Below are positions 12,925 to 25,764 of a stretch of DNA of 64,000 bases, piece by piece. Below the pieces are notes generated by a model. It was not told the DNA's origin. It did not search any database and saw only the letters and a list, made by a program, of their open reading frames with translations. Origin of the DNA: Ascidia mentula (taxonomy: Eukaryota; Chordata; Ascidiacea; Phlebobranchia; Ascidiidae); the NCBI GenBank assembly GCA_947561715.1, contig OX387197.1, positions 19,328,266-19,392,265 of the forward strand. Reading direction: 5' to 3'. Made by a program: the position numbers and the translations under genes. Numbering within the stretch: position 1 is the first letter of the stretch; every line of letters begins with the position of its first letter.

Positions 12925-13218
12925 GCTTAACGCAGTACTTCCCAACCAGTGGGTCGCGAAGCATTTCTAAATGTTACAGTTTTATATTAGATCACGAAAT
13001 TATTGCATTATCATCACGTAACATTTATACAACTATGTACCAAATATTCAAGCTCAAGTTTCGCATTAATAGTAAATTGCATGTGTATACATTGTTTCTT
13101 TTCTCATTAAATTGTTTTTCTATCGTTTGGTCATATCTCATTGTGGGTCGCACAATAAAACTTGCATTAAAAGTGGGTCGTCGCGAACTGAAAAAGGTTG
13201 GGAAGCACTGGCTTAACG
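12925..13218. mobile_element. hAT-type MITE with 8-bp target duplication
   Basis: The element (12933-13210, 278 bp) starts CAGTACTTCCCAACC and ends GGTTGGGAAGCACTG, inverted termini with one mismatch. It is flanked by GCTTAACG at 12925-12932 and 13211-13218. An 8-bp duplication and CAGTG-type ends mark the hAT superfamily. Internal copies of GTGGGTCGC are subterminal repeats. It has no transposase. Confidence 0.85.
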
Positions 13219-13683
13219 CAAGATCTATAGTTGAAGGTTTCTACTGAAGAACTCGGCGTTGCAACATCGCAATGAGCTAACAAACACTTGACGCACAGCG
13301 CAAAGATTGTCTCTTCTTTTTTTGGACGAAACTTAAAACAACGTAAAACGTATCGCGATACAGAAAGTTATTGAAGAGTTACACGGACACAATGTGGAAC
13401 GTTTCTTCGCTAACTTGTACACGTTATAGCACAGATCCTTTTCCCGATCATAATCACGTATGTACTACAACAGTACAAGGACAAACACATTCTTGTAGGA
13501 CCGGAGATTGCATAGATCGCAACAGTATCATAAAACAGGGATACGTGATAAGGGGTTAGTAACCGAGGTTTGAGTGCAAGAAAAGATTCCGCAGAAATAG
13601 GATTTTACAACACCGCATTCACAGTACGTTGGGCCTGTGCTGAGAAAAAAAATTAATTGCATATTAGAAGATAGAAGTAGGCT

Positions 13684-15761
13684 TTATTTTGAAGCCGATG
13701 AGTGTAACTGTTTTGCCAGGCGAAGGTGCTGGAGGTGGGACTCCATCAACTTATTCAGACACTTCGTCATGGCAGAAACAAGCCTGTCCTCCAGTCCTGC
13801 ATCTTCACTAAAACGAAAACAAATTGTTTGGTCCAAATCGTTCACACTAATTAAATCCATATCATACGAACGTAAGGCAAAAAATAAAACCCATCGGATT
13901 AAAGTTAAATTAATTTTTTGCGAACGTTTCAGGTGTTCTATCAAATCAATCAGCTGCTGTTATACAAGCTTTGTTGCTCATGTTGAAACCAAAGATCTGT
14001 TTTACTCTTGTTCACTTAGGGCTTTCAATGTTTAGCTTTATTTTATTACTTGATCAGTAACTGGACAACTTCAGAAATTGTCAGACAGTCAGAGTGGAAA
14101 AGTGCTTTGGCTTCTTGTACGCAGAGCTTGACATGGTTTCCACCCTCAACTGTGGAAATAAAAAACACGTTGTTTCATATTTTTAGCAAAATTAATCTTC
14201 AGTATTACTCAAAAAACAGTTTACAAAGTGGTTGCATTGCTGGTTTGTGTGAGTTTGGAGCAACATATACTTTTAAATACAAGCAACACCTGTAAGAGGA
14301 GGTACTATGGTTGGTGATGGTTCAGATCTGTGAGTTTCTACAGACCTCACATCACTGTTTTCACGAGAAAGTCTTTGTGTCTTTGTTGGTGAAGAACTGG
14401 TTTTGGCAAATGTGTAGTCTGAACACAAGCATTGTCGATGATTAAGATTTTTGTACATTTATACACTGTCACTATATTACCATTTATTGTCAAAGCCAAC
14501 TGCTCAATCAAAAAGGATTAGTTTGCTCTGTAATTAAGTTAGTGGGTTCTGTGCTATTATGTGGAAGGTATATACGGTCACTGCTGATCCAGATTATTGA
14601 GCAGTTATGGTTTAAATCCAAATACAAAGAATAAAATTACTTTACAAGAAATAAAATTACTTTATTTTTACTTGTCGCTTGGTGTTACCTTTATCGAAAG
14701 TTGTTTGTTTCACTCCATTGCTTGACTCCTTTTTGTCTCCGAAATGAAACTGCCCGGAATTTCCATACCTTTGTTTCCTGTAAATTTATTCACACATATA
14801 TACCAGTACTTTAAAGATTCCAACAATTCCCTACAAAAGTCATTTCTCTTTTGTGGATGACAAATATAAGCAAAGTAATTACAAAATAATGTATAATCGT
14901 TTTGTTATAAGCTCTATTCTCATAAGAGTTATACAGGATAATACACTTTTTAACCTCAAGGAAGTTACTTTAAATCAAATGTAAGAACACAACTGATGAA
15001 ACTAACTCATAATGGCCATATGTTCACCACAAAACACATCATGGTCAACAGGAAGTAACTGTGTATATACCAAGTAAAATGCAAAACACAGTGTCAAACC
15101 GAAATTGATCAGAAGACATGCGTTGTTCATTCCATCGCTGGTATGTCGGCGACTTTGATCGATTAAACCTGTGGTTGTAGGTGGGTGAGAATTGCTTGCA
15201 AAAGTTTCTTGGGGTTGGGGAGTGGGATCTTGGCCTTCTTATTCTGTGTTGTTGGTGGTTTTGTTGAAAGTACCGATATGGGTGGTGGTGAGGGTGCTGA
15301 TATCTGTAACTGAAGAAATTTATTGTTTATGTTACTAGAAGTGAAAACACAGAACAATCGTTATTTTGTAGATTTTATGCTGTGTATTAAATGCTCTAAC
15401 AAGGGAACTGCTGATAGGACAGGATAGGTGTTTGTCTTCAATAGTTCCTATCTTCGCTAAAGAACATCACATTGACATAGTTATTGGTTTGATGTTTTAA
15501 CTTGTAAAAACACCAGAGGGATGTTAGTTGACAAAAAAAAACGTGGTGACATAATTTGGGCTGTACTATACCCTGCAAACCTAATTTTGTATAGATCCAT
15601 ATTTGAGAAATGCCGACCAAAAAAAGCTGTTTGATGTAATCTAAACGTAAGAAGTGATCAGTTTATAAATCTAACAAATTAATTAACTGTTCACTTCTTA
15701 GGTCATAATTGATGGGCCATATACAACTCAGTCTTCTTACAAAAGTATAAACATACCTCAT
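13684..15761 (-). CDS. PPHLN1: Periphilin-1-like protein (Lge1-type C-terminal helix domain)
   Basis: Six exons, all phase-consistent: 15761-15757 (only ATG-AG), 15309-15100, 14777-14689, 14418-14290, 14149-14050 and 13807-13684 (stop); 218 residues. The N-terminal half is low-complexity, rich in His, Arg, Ser, Tyr and Gln (HPHHHPYRY, RRPRSHSPTPR, RSKSP). The C-terminal ~70 residues (AKALFHSDC, then SEVVQLLINEDAGLEDRLV, then a second helix) match the periphilin C-terminal pattern with its DC, hydrophobic V-x-x-L-I and acidic-D-x-x-LE. In vertebrates periphilin is the RNA-binding subunit of the HUSH silencing complex. Exon 2 is open in more than one frame, and the frame used here is chosen by phase on both sides. 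The donor at 15099 (GTTTGA) is weak. An unrelated RS-rich nuclear protein is the alternative. Confidence 0.6.
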
Positions 15762-16402
15762 GACCAAAGGTGGCTTTCCTTTTAAGCGATTTGGCCCATA
15801 AAACAACACAAAAATTGCTCAAAAAGCACAAACGGAACTATTTTACACGGACTGACTCTTTTGCACGGATACGGCGTCCAGCCGTCCAACAACAATGCAG
15901 CATAGAAAACGTATATTTTTATTTTTTCATACCAGCACAACTATCAGTGAAACATGGGCACAATGTAATGGTGCTTTTTAAACCTTAAACAAATTCTTTA
16001 CGTAGCAAAGTTTTACAAATACTGTGCAGAAAATTGAAGAACTGGTTTTCTTGATTTCGTAATGTTCCTCTAGATGTAGTGGTTAAAGTGTCGAAATCTC
16101 TTATTGTACAATAACGTAATGTTTTTCAGGGCACCAAGTTTACTAACAATAAACAACTTTTATTTGGTGCTTGCAATATGCAAAAATTAGTATAACCAAA
16201 TTCAAAAATAAAAATTACAGACAAAAAATATTCACATGAAAATCTGTACAATTTTAGCCGGTGTTTCTGGATGTTTTCTTGCATCGCTTTTTCCTTCATG
16301 TCAGTTGCTTTTCTACAACGGTCTGTTTTCCTGTTCATTCTTCAACAGGACAAAGTTTTCAACTGTTGTCTAGAAAACGCAAAAAAAACTAAAGCAAGTC
16401 AT
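15762..16402. other. Intergenic stretch
   Basis: AT-rich. On the minus strand, 16338-16126 is open and Lys/Arg-rich. It could be an alternative last exon of the carboxypeptidase gene (donor inside the last codons of its 16530-16403 exon, acceptor near 16340), but the simpler model stops at 16403. Nothing else is seen. Confidence 0.3.
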
Positions 16403-19400
16403 TCAGGTAACACACATGTCAAAACCGACCGAGTTTTGGAATGACACTTCCACTTGCCGTGTTACAGACATAAAGCTCCTTCGGGAAACAGTTAAATGAT
16501 AAATTCCAGGCATCAGCAAACGCCAGTAATCTCCACGTATGTCTCAAAAAAAAGAACAAGTAACGTTTGAATAGATTCGTGTAATCTAATTCATTTCATC
16601 CAGGCCCAATATGTATATAAACTGTTACTCACTTGTGGTTATGTCGTGTTCTATGCCTGATACATGTATGACAGCATTGTGAATAGCTGTCCCGTTGCCG
16701 CTTACAACAATTCCTTTTATTCCCCAATGAACCTACAACCATAAATCAATCAGACCTAACATGAGGCAGGGTGCATCCAGTGCAGCACACTCAGGGCCCG
16801 TACAAGTCTTATGGTGCCCGGAAACACCAAACATTGCTTGCTTTAAAACGCAGACAATTCTTTCGCCAATGCCTCAATAGACCCCCACCCCCCACAATCG
16901 TTTCCAAAACGTTTTTTCGCATGCATTTCCCCCCTTAATTTCCTTGACATTGATCTGTTTTCAAACATGTGTATTTCCTTAACAATGCACAGTTTTGTTC
17001 AGAAATTAACACACAATTTTTTTAAATTAAAGTGAGAAGTATGTAACGGAAACAAACCGCTTCAGTGTAGGCTAATATAGCTTCCTTATTGTTGTCCCAC
17101 TCCGTTGACAAGACTGAGGAAGGCGGAAACTTAACGCAACTCAATTCAAGGAGGATCTCGAAGCAGTTGGTTCGCAAGTAGTTAAAATCTTGCATGCCTG
17201 CCAGTATAAGGAAATGTAATCTCTTAAAACCATTACGAAATGCAAAACAAGATAAACCTCCGTGTACTGTATACCAATCTGCGCCGTTCGTAATTCCACC
17301 TTGTCGGCCAAATTTTGAATCACATGTGTTCAAGTCGGGGTCAGACATAGTTAAGTGTCTCTGAACATACAGAGTTAAACTTAGCAACTGGTAACATTTT
17401 CTATTTCTACGTTCAAATGATTCTCACAATTAACACAATAATCTGAAGACTAAACATTAAGTTCAATTTTGCAAGGGATAGTATAACCGATCACCAACCA
17501 AGCAACATCTTTTCGTCTTTGCCCTTTAGGTTATAATGAAGGAAAGTGCTTGGCTAGAGACACAGACCTATATGGGGCTTTTACATTCTCTCTGGATTAG
17601 AGTTAGATGTCACCTGAGCATACAAAGATGCCAAGCCCCTAAAGACCTCGTCATCAGGACATCTCGCGTAATCCCGTGCTGGTGGAATTCCTCTGCCTCT
17701 GTGAGGCCTTTTAATGTCATATGGATAATTGGCCACCAATTCACCACCGTGAAGTTGGGCTGACAGAACAAAGGGGTATCGTTCAATCCATTTTATTATC
17801 GCGTGGATTTCGGAAAACCTTGCCTGTATGAAAAAATTGTGTTTACATATAAACACAAGCTGGTTTATTACTGTCCGTTTTAATGCTTACCAACAAGCAT
17901 TTTATTTGATGTGCCACTAAATATCGACATACGTGTGGAAGGAAGTTACACGTTCTAATAATTCGTTTGAATAACATATATCAATTCAACTATGTCTATT
18001 CTGTTCAAAACCTTTGTGAACTTAGGCAAGTGCGTGTTTATTTTTAAATCTTGCCTCTGGTTTTCGTATCCAATATGAAGGCGGGACTTGAAGGTGGTGG
18101 TTTGGACCATTGTGACGCTCGTGTTCGTACATTATAGATGTCAAATCTGGAAAATTCCTGTTTAGATCATAACCCTTTGCCGAGAAGCGACCGGTTATCC
18201 AATTGCGCCGATTTGGAGCCTACGTTAAAACATACATGCATCAACATCAGCAAAACCTCACATAGTTTACCCACCTGTCTGGCGGCTCTGACGTAACCGT
18301 CAGGATTCATACTGGGCATGATGTGCAGGCGTGTGGTCGTCAACATTCTTCGAATGCGTTTGTTGTTGTTCCTCCACTCGCGGCAGATGTATTGTGCGAA
18401 AATTATCATCATTTCCCTTCCCAAAACCTTTGGTTATATACACAGTGACCAACTGCTTTAATGAAGAAATCACGTGATATCACAACACATTTTAGCTGTT
18501 TACTTTAAAACTATATCAACATTATAGTTTGGGTGTAATATGTATTGTCAGAAAATTAGCAACAAACTGATTTTGAGCGTTGTGCGGCAAAAGTAATTAT
18601 CTGGGTCATTGCATGCTCAAGCGAATTGATAACAAACGCCACGTTTCACACAATGGACTTCCGTGATCACTGCATCTTATGCCTACAGTTATAATTTTAT
18701 GTAATTTCCCCCAAAAATCACGTATCGAAAACCCAAGCTCCACGCATTACCAAGGTAACTGTAGCGAAAACTTAACGTTGATGCCCAACCTCGTTTCCGT
18801 GAATTCCTCCTACCCACTTCATCTCAGGTTCTGAGCGCTCGTGTTTTCCTGGATTATCGGAAAACTCCATAACCAACAGCGCACGTTTTTGAAACGATTT
18901 TCCCACTGTGTAAAGGCGGGTAATGTCGGGGCAGGAAAGGACAACTCTCTTCATTATCTGTAATGTTTTCATCAATTTGATCGTTTGGAAACCCCAAAAT
19001 CGTTTTCCAGGGACTTGTGCTATATGTAACGGATTTGTTTTTTAATTGCATGAGGCTTTTAGTTCAATCTTTTTCTTTAGAATGCCTAAAGGTTTTAAAC
19101 TGTTGAATATTTACAATGCAAAGCCGGTAACGTATACGGTTCGTTTTTCAACCTCGTGGAATCAACGCGTTTTTGCATTAATCCCATTTTCATACATCGC
19201 ACATGAAAAACAAACCCTTATCATCCCCTCTCGGCTGTTGTGGCGAAATACAATTGGCGGGAGAGTTCGGTGCGTTCCTTTTCTTCTTCTATTAACAGAG
19301 AGCGTCCGCCAGTTGCTGGATCGGGATATCGGAGCTTAAACAACGTATTATAGACAGTTGAGTTGTGCGTACGATCTTGATGATAAAACCACTGCATACC

Positions 19401-20242
19401 GAGCACATCGTTGTTACGACGACAAAGCTTGGCGGGAAGATTACGTTGAAAATGAGAGCACTGTAGATAGTCTGGCCAGCGTAAGCCTTGTTCAACGAGT
19501 AACTCCTCACATCTGCAGCAACACATAAAGCATTATGCAAACTTTTATTAAAACCACAATTGTCCGAATCCTTTTTTTTGTTTGTGTCATACCTTCTTTT
19601 TACTTCTGTACAAACATCTTGACAGGGAAGCTTCGATTTCACTTGGATTCTACCCACGTAATAACATTTGGGGGCAATTACGGAGCAAGCTAGTTGATAA
19701 ATCTACGTTAATAAAATTAACAGGTGTAAATATTTCCTGGGCGAAATCCAGTAAAGTTGTTACTATATACCTGGATTTCACATCTTTGACGTTTTTCGGG
19801 TTGGGCACTGGTTGAATAACCTTGTTCAAAATCTCCATTCAGTGCCAAAGAAACGTTTTCCAAAAACCTAGGTTCACAGTTTATAAGTTCTGTAAACCGT
19901 CCGTATGCCAAGCTTTTTTATTCAAGTATTATACAATGTTAAATTATCAAATAGTGTGAAACATGTTTGACAAAATGATTTATATACTTATTGGTTTGCG
20001 CACTGTTGTAAACATCTGTAACACATTCACTGCCATCGTGCAAAATGACCTATATTATTTGCCCCCAATTGCAACAAGCGCAGTTAATCCCTGTTTAAAA
20101 CAATAGCGTGGTAAAAAAAACCTGTAAGCAGCACTGTTTGCGATTTCATTCTGTGTCGTGTGTCCCAAAGAATTCGGTAAACCGATCCACCCTTTGGCAA
20201 CTGGCCTGCACGCTCGTAAGTTGCCGAGGAATTCACATTCGT
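16403..20242 (-). CDS. CPZ: Carboxypeptidase Z-like (Frizzled CRD + M14 carboxypeptidase), 5' exon not found
   Basis: Twelve phase-consistent exons: 20242-20122, 19912-19771, 19630-19593, 19512-19400, 19013-18790, 18427-18275, 18219-18055, 17823-17614, 17360-17258, 17197-17058, 16732-16633, 16530-16403. The first four form a Frizzled-type cysteine-rich domain ([41 protein letters not shown]). An M14B domain follows with zinc ligands HGNE and LSAQLHGGE, substrate residues SMNPDGY and [18 protein letters not shown], and catalytic Glu in [10 protein letters not shown]. The end is the transthyretin-like fold ([19 protein letters not shown]). All active-site residues are present, so it should be an active secreted enzyme removing C-terminal basic residues; the CRD suggests Wnt binding, as in vertebrate CPZ. 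The first visible exon starts in phase 1, so a signal-peptide exon lies further upstream. The intron after 18055 has a GC donor. Confidence 0.88.
18053..18054 (-). promoter_or_regulatory. GC-AG intron donor in the carboxypeptidase gene
   Basis: Exon 7 ends CCAGAG and the intron starts GCAAGA (18054-18053 are G and C on the minus strand). The next exon starts at 17823 after CATACAG. Phase 0 on both sides restores the KPE-ARFSEI sequence expected for the family. No GT lies near enough to serve instead. Confidence 0.75.
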
Positions 20243-23200
20243 CTGCAAGCAATTAATAAGTTGCACTAAAATGTTTTCAAACCGAGATATCAGGTTAATG
20301 ATTTAATTATGCTGAATATTCATATTGGACATTACCTGAAAAAAAAATACAAGAAAGTTTTTGCAATTTTTGGACTTCTTACAATTACAACATTTTAAAT
20401 GATGCCAGGTACGGAAACTTCGATAAACTATGATCAGAAAAAGTATTTACATTTTTTAATATATATTATTTTGCTCATTGGGTTGTTACAGTATGGTTTT
20501 TATTCACCTGCTCCACACCTTGACAGACCTACAATCAGAGAAACGATCAAGAACTGCGCGAAGTTTAAAGTCAAGTTCATTACACCCGACTGCTGTTGTC
20601 TTTCATCACAGCTTTTCAACTATAACTATCTGCATTTGTCTTGTCAAGGCGGTCTTGGAAACACCTGACGCAGTTTGGAATACGAGGCTTGAGCGATCAA
20701 GCAACGCGTGTGACATGGGTCGTTTAAGGTTGTCCTGTCTCACGATACGCTTCGCTGGCGAACGGCTTTGCCAGCGTCTACCGAAGTGGGTCAACTTGTG
20801 GCCAAGGGTTCCAGCGACAACTTCGTCTTCATTGCACAAGCAAAGCTTTGTGTACTCGTGATTGCATCAAGAGACAATGTCTAGTGGCAACTCTGACTTT
20901 CACCAAAGTGCAAAGAAAGCAGTCGACTGTCGCAACGACAGGAAAAAAAGAGCTATTTTGTCCAGTATCAAGCACAGCAAACTCATTAACCCCACCCTTT
21001 GGTTTCCTACTTCTGGTAACGAAGCACCGACTGGTACTTAGTGGTAACCACAACTTGCAAAATAAGTGTCACACTTAAACGAAAAGAGTTTTAATCCATC
21101 AAACGCCTATTGCAATAAACCATGTACACTTTGAAGCAAAACACAATCAAAGGAGCAAAATAACATCATTTTTGACTTTGCCAAACTCTCGCGTCAACTT
21201 ATTCTGTGACGTCACAAAGAAAAGATACGGTTGGAAGCGGCATAAATGAATTGCATGCTGTATTATGAAGTGAATCGGTGCCGTGTGCAAACTGACACGT
21301 GCAAAGCATGCATTTCGGCCGTATCCGAGGTGGAGAACATTACACTGATATCACGAAATATGAACCGACGGCACGGAGTTGTGGCGCGGCCAACAGCAGT
21401 ATTTCTTCTGGTATTTCATATTGGGCGTTGCTCAGAATACTGTTGTGTGTGGCTACATAGACGCGAGGATATCGTGCAGAATGACGAACTTGTGTGCGGC
21501 GTGATGCTGTGAAAAGGAAGTTTTCATTGCGACTGACAGTCCTTCCTCGAGCTACCAACCCTCGGAGGGATATTTCGTTTCTTTGTTGTTGGGAGATGCG
21601 ATGTGTCCTGCCACCTAAGAGGCACAAATGTGTTTACACAACAAACATGCTGGTTCTAACAAAAATTTGAAGAGCTACACAGTAGACAATAGGTTTTTAT
21701 GTTAGGAGCTTGACACACAGCATCAAATGCCTTATATCCTTTTTTTAATTTGCCAAACAACTTGATTTTAATGTCGGCAAATAATTTTAAGGCTATATTT
21801 AATGTTACAAATAAATGACACTTACCAATGTGTCCGGTGCTTGGCTGATGCAGTACATCATATCAAGGTTTGTCAAGTAGGTGCTTGCACACATTTTCTC
21901 ATGCAGTGAAAGCAAAAACCGTGATCGCTCGCGGACACAATCTTTACCTCCACTGTGAAGAACATGCTGCTTGCTTTGACATCCCGGCACTTACTTCTTG
22001 GTCTGGTGCTGGACATTTTACTGAAGCTAACAGCGTTGTTTCCTCAGTTCTCCACTTTCTGCACTAAAATATTAATGGCTACGAACTGCTGCCAAGAGAC
22101 AATCGACTGCATTTCAAGCGGTGATTAGTTTGGGATCTGAACCCAACGAAATCGTCGCCAAAAATGTGTGCCAGGCCACCCAGGCCAACAACTATATAAC
22201 TGGGAAATCTGTGGACGTCGCAATTCGTCAATTACTTTTCCTGCGCCTGGCGGAAGGATCCACAAGCAGTGAGGCAGCCCAGCCCCGCCCAGACCAAGCA
22301 CTGCCAGCAACATGCTTTGCATTGGCACGTTTTAGCTCACGCACTGGCATTTATCAAAATGTGTCTTCGGCCTATTCCGCTAACGGAAATCGTGCACATT
22401 CATAATCACGCCGTACAGCACTGAGCAAGCGAGCTGTGCTATCACGCAGGGACATCCGTGCAACAGCGACGCCATCCAATCAACTCTTGGACTGACGCTC
22501 ATCGGTGATGAATGTCGAATGTACCTCCGCGGCTCCGAACGCGCGGGCGTGCGAAAACAACGCCACGCGGACGACTATTATCTCTCATTCTATACGAACA
22601 GCGTTAATGAATTGCGCTTTCCTGGAAGTGCTGAGGCTGCAACCAATTCCGTCATGAATCACTCGCCATAGAGCCTCCGCTTTGCCCAGGAACAGTTCTA
22701 TAGCGACCGCACCCCACGACGCCGCAGTCACAGTTTAAATTAGTCTGGTGTTTTGCCATGACTATTTGAACAGAGCAGGGTCGTGAGGCATGCGAACAAC
22801 GACAGTCCATGGCAACACTTCTGCACTACATCACGACCTCGTGTTAGACGAAATGCATTGACATACACGATTCTAAGTACCAAGCAAAAGGCGACAGTGT
22901 GCCATTTTGCGCTTGCTGGTAAGACAAGCAGTAGAAACTCATACTACAGGCCCCGCGGTGCCGCCCGAGGCCCGCCGTGGGTAATTATACCGACAGTTAA
23001 TCTGGCCGTTGCAAGAGAGGTAACAAAGCGTGATGTCACACTTTCTGAACATCGCAGAGATAATCTACCACGGGCGTGCACCTCGTTGCGCGCTATAGCC
23101 CATGCGTAACCGCCATACCGCAAGCTGACCGTCGCAGCCTTCGACGTGAGAAAACTGATCGTATGTCACTCGCTCGTGCATTTTGGTGACTGTTTCAAGT

Positions 23201-25764
23201 TTTAGACGCAAATGACTTCTCAACATTTGTTTTCGACATTGTTGAGGTATAAAGTATCGGTTAAAGTGGGATAAATTTTTACTGGTTGGAAACATAGCAT
23301 TTCACAATTTAGTCATTATGTCCAAGGACTGTTGGCCACAAAGGCGACTGCTGTCCGTTTATTTTTAACGTGCAACGCTCGAGGTTGGTGGAGGAAATCC
23401 GTGCAGAAGAGAGGCATTTATCATTGGCTGCGTCACGATGTGTCAGTTTGTAATTAATGGGCGGAGAGGCAGCTGTCTGATGACTTCGCCTCCATGCGCC
23501 ACACTGACTCGAACAATTACCCGTACAGTGGTCTTGCCAGTCGCGCACAAACATTCCTTGGCAAGCAGTTGGCCCTATTGTGACCGAGCCGTGAACATAT
23601 GCGATGTGCCTACCCTCAATCTAAACATGTCGGGCACTACCGCAATTCAGACTTTTTCTGTCAAACATCATGCAACCCTGGCATACTGTATAGGTAAGCT
23701 CACGTCAGTGCAAATTGACGCACAGTATACTGTTTAACTATGTTATCCGGTCAGTACTCCGTCAACCTATTGCACTGAAACATCTGATCTTTAGCTACAG
23801 CTGTACTACCTGCTGCTTGCGAACGGAACACTGTTTTAGTCGATGCTTTCCGCCGCGTAAACAATCACCCTTCCGCGCTATCAGGACGTATTTTTAGAGC
23901 GGAGTTACGATTTCGCAGCGCCGCGAATTGTGCTGCCCCCGGGCATTCGTTGGCTTCAATCTGCTGTAACGACTGTCAGAAGCTTGCTTTCATTGCGAGG
24001 ACGCTTTTAACGATAACTTTGGCGGACATTAGAGTTGGTCATGAGTCATCGTTATTCGGTGTTTAGACCCAAAATATTTCTTTTTTGTTGCTTAGGATGA
24101 TATGTAACGTGGCCCTGTTCGGCAAATGTTTTTATTTGTCCGCCAACACCATTGGATTTGTATAAATACCACAGGGTATACAGTGCACTTTGCACCAGGA
24201 AAATGTATGTATAAAAACCAAACCTTGCATCGCGATTTCCGATTAATCCGTGACACGAAATAGGTGTACATTGCTATTACCCAACTCATTGCACCTATAA
24301 CCTAATTCACACGCATGTTTTTGCTCGATATTTTCACCCACATGGCGGTTTGTTTTACTGAGCCGTCCGCATCCAAGCAACACAACAAATCGCCCAAGCG
24401 TCGTAGCACGTGACTTGCTACTGACAACGATATTTCAATGAAAAACGTTAACCTCCATTCAATGAACTGCCTTTAAATTAGCACCATCCCTAAATTGTAC
24501 TCTGCCTTTCTAATTCAACAAGTGCCTTTGTCTAATATTTCTTGATTCATTGTTACGTCACTATTGCAGTACAGTGCCACCTGCCACATCACACACCTTC
24601 TACTATATATGTTTTCGTTTGAATGTGATTTTTTGCTGGGCAGTATATAAAGCTCGTTACTGACAGTATTTGTTTAATATTTCTATGTTTATTTTTGTTA
24701 CTAAGCCACAAAATGCCAGAATTAAACGATTACACTTGAATAGTGCACTACTAGTCTGTTTAATATATACTATTTGCCAAGTATTTTTTGACTGATCAGG
24801 CTCGACCCAACGTACAATTCAAATTCTAAAACTGCATTTATGGCAGAGGTAAATGTTTTAATCATTGCTTTAAGCAGTGGAGACAATACGAAAACTATTT
24901 ATAACCCAATTCTATTTTAATGCAGTGCAAGTCGTTTTACATACGGACGGTATAGTGAATGCGATAAACTAATGTGGGTATGGAATTCGGAACGTAAAAC
25001 TATTCAAGTATACGAATATACTTATTCCTACATTCCATAATTATGCAGAGCAAAAAATAGCAAATCTAGCTCCGCAACAAGCTTAAATAAAGGTCACTTT
25101 GGGTGGTCGAGACTGCGGAACAAGCACATAACATATTGAAAGTGTCGAATTCTACCGGGATGCCGTCGTTTATCGCAGCACCTATTCTTGCGTGCGATTC
25201 GCTGATGGATCCTTTCGGATCTCGAAGGATACAGGGACAATTAATTCCAATAAAAACGTACCGATAAATATAGATTGGCGCCTGACAATTGCGACCGCAC
25301 AAACCGCATTGTGGAAATCACGGGACCGGCCCATCACAACTAAGGAACCACAGAGAAACGATGTGCATTTCGAAATCCTGCTCATTAAGGACGTGGCTTA
25401 TTATCAAGAGATACACCAAACAGTGAAGAAAGCATTCAAATTTTTTGATATATACGGTAAAAAAAAGGTACAAAATATTAAAAAGATGTATCCGTACACA
25501 TTCAATTGGTCGCTTTCATCAGGTATTGTTACAGAATGACAAATAAAAGCACTTGAATGTGTTAGTGCGTCACACAGGTAAATACAAGCTGACGTATTAG
25601 TTTCATCCTTTAATCACTTAAAACACGAAGTTCACAATCAAGATTCAAATAGTGAAAAAGTACTAAGTGAATGTGGTTGGTAAATGAGTAAGAACACGAA
25701 AGATTAAAAGCACGTTACTTTGCATGCTCTTGCGTATGGGTACAAAGTAGTTACAGCAGAATCT
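20243..25764. other. Large gene-poor region
   Basis: No exon set could be built. The part 20600-24000 is richer in G+C and CpG than its neighbours and holds several open frames of 60-127 codons on both strands (for example 20478-20861 +, 22783-23109 +, 23554-23309 -). None has a domain, a convincing start or matched splice sites. The missing 5' exon of the carboxypeptidase gene probably lies here. A short minus-strand frame at about 22328-22240 begins with a signal-like hydrophobic run, but its donor phase does not fit. A 115-codon plus frame at 25192-25539 is also unsupported. A TGACGTCA site is at about 21205. Confidence 0.35.

Noticed and set aside
15163-15357. Pro-rich minus frame (ISAPSPPPISV...) as an exon
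   Set aside because: It cannot be joined in phase to its neighbours, whereas the His/Arg/Ser-rich frame of the same DNA can be on both sides.
22125-22328. Signal-peptide-like minus frame as the missing first exon of the carboxypeptidase
   Set aside because: Its only donor is phase 0, while the first known exon needs phase 1; distance is also large.
25192-25539. 115-codon plus frame with a cadherin-like phrase (DGSFRISKDTGTI)
   Set aside because: No calcium-binding motifs or neighbouring repeats follow, and no splice sites fit; the resemblance is too short.
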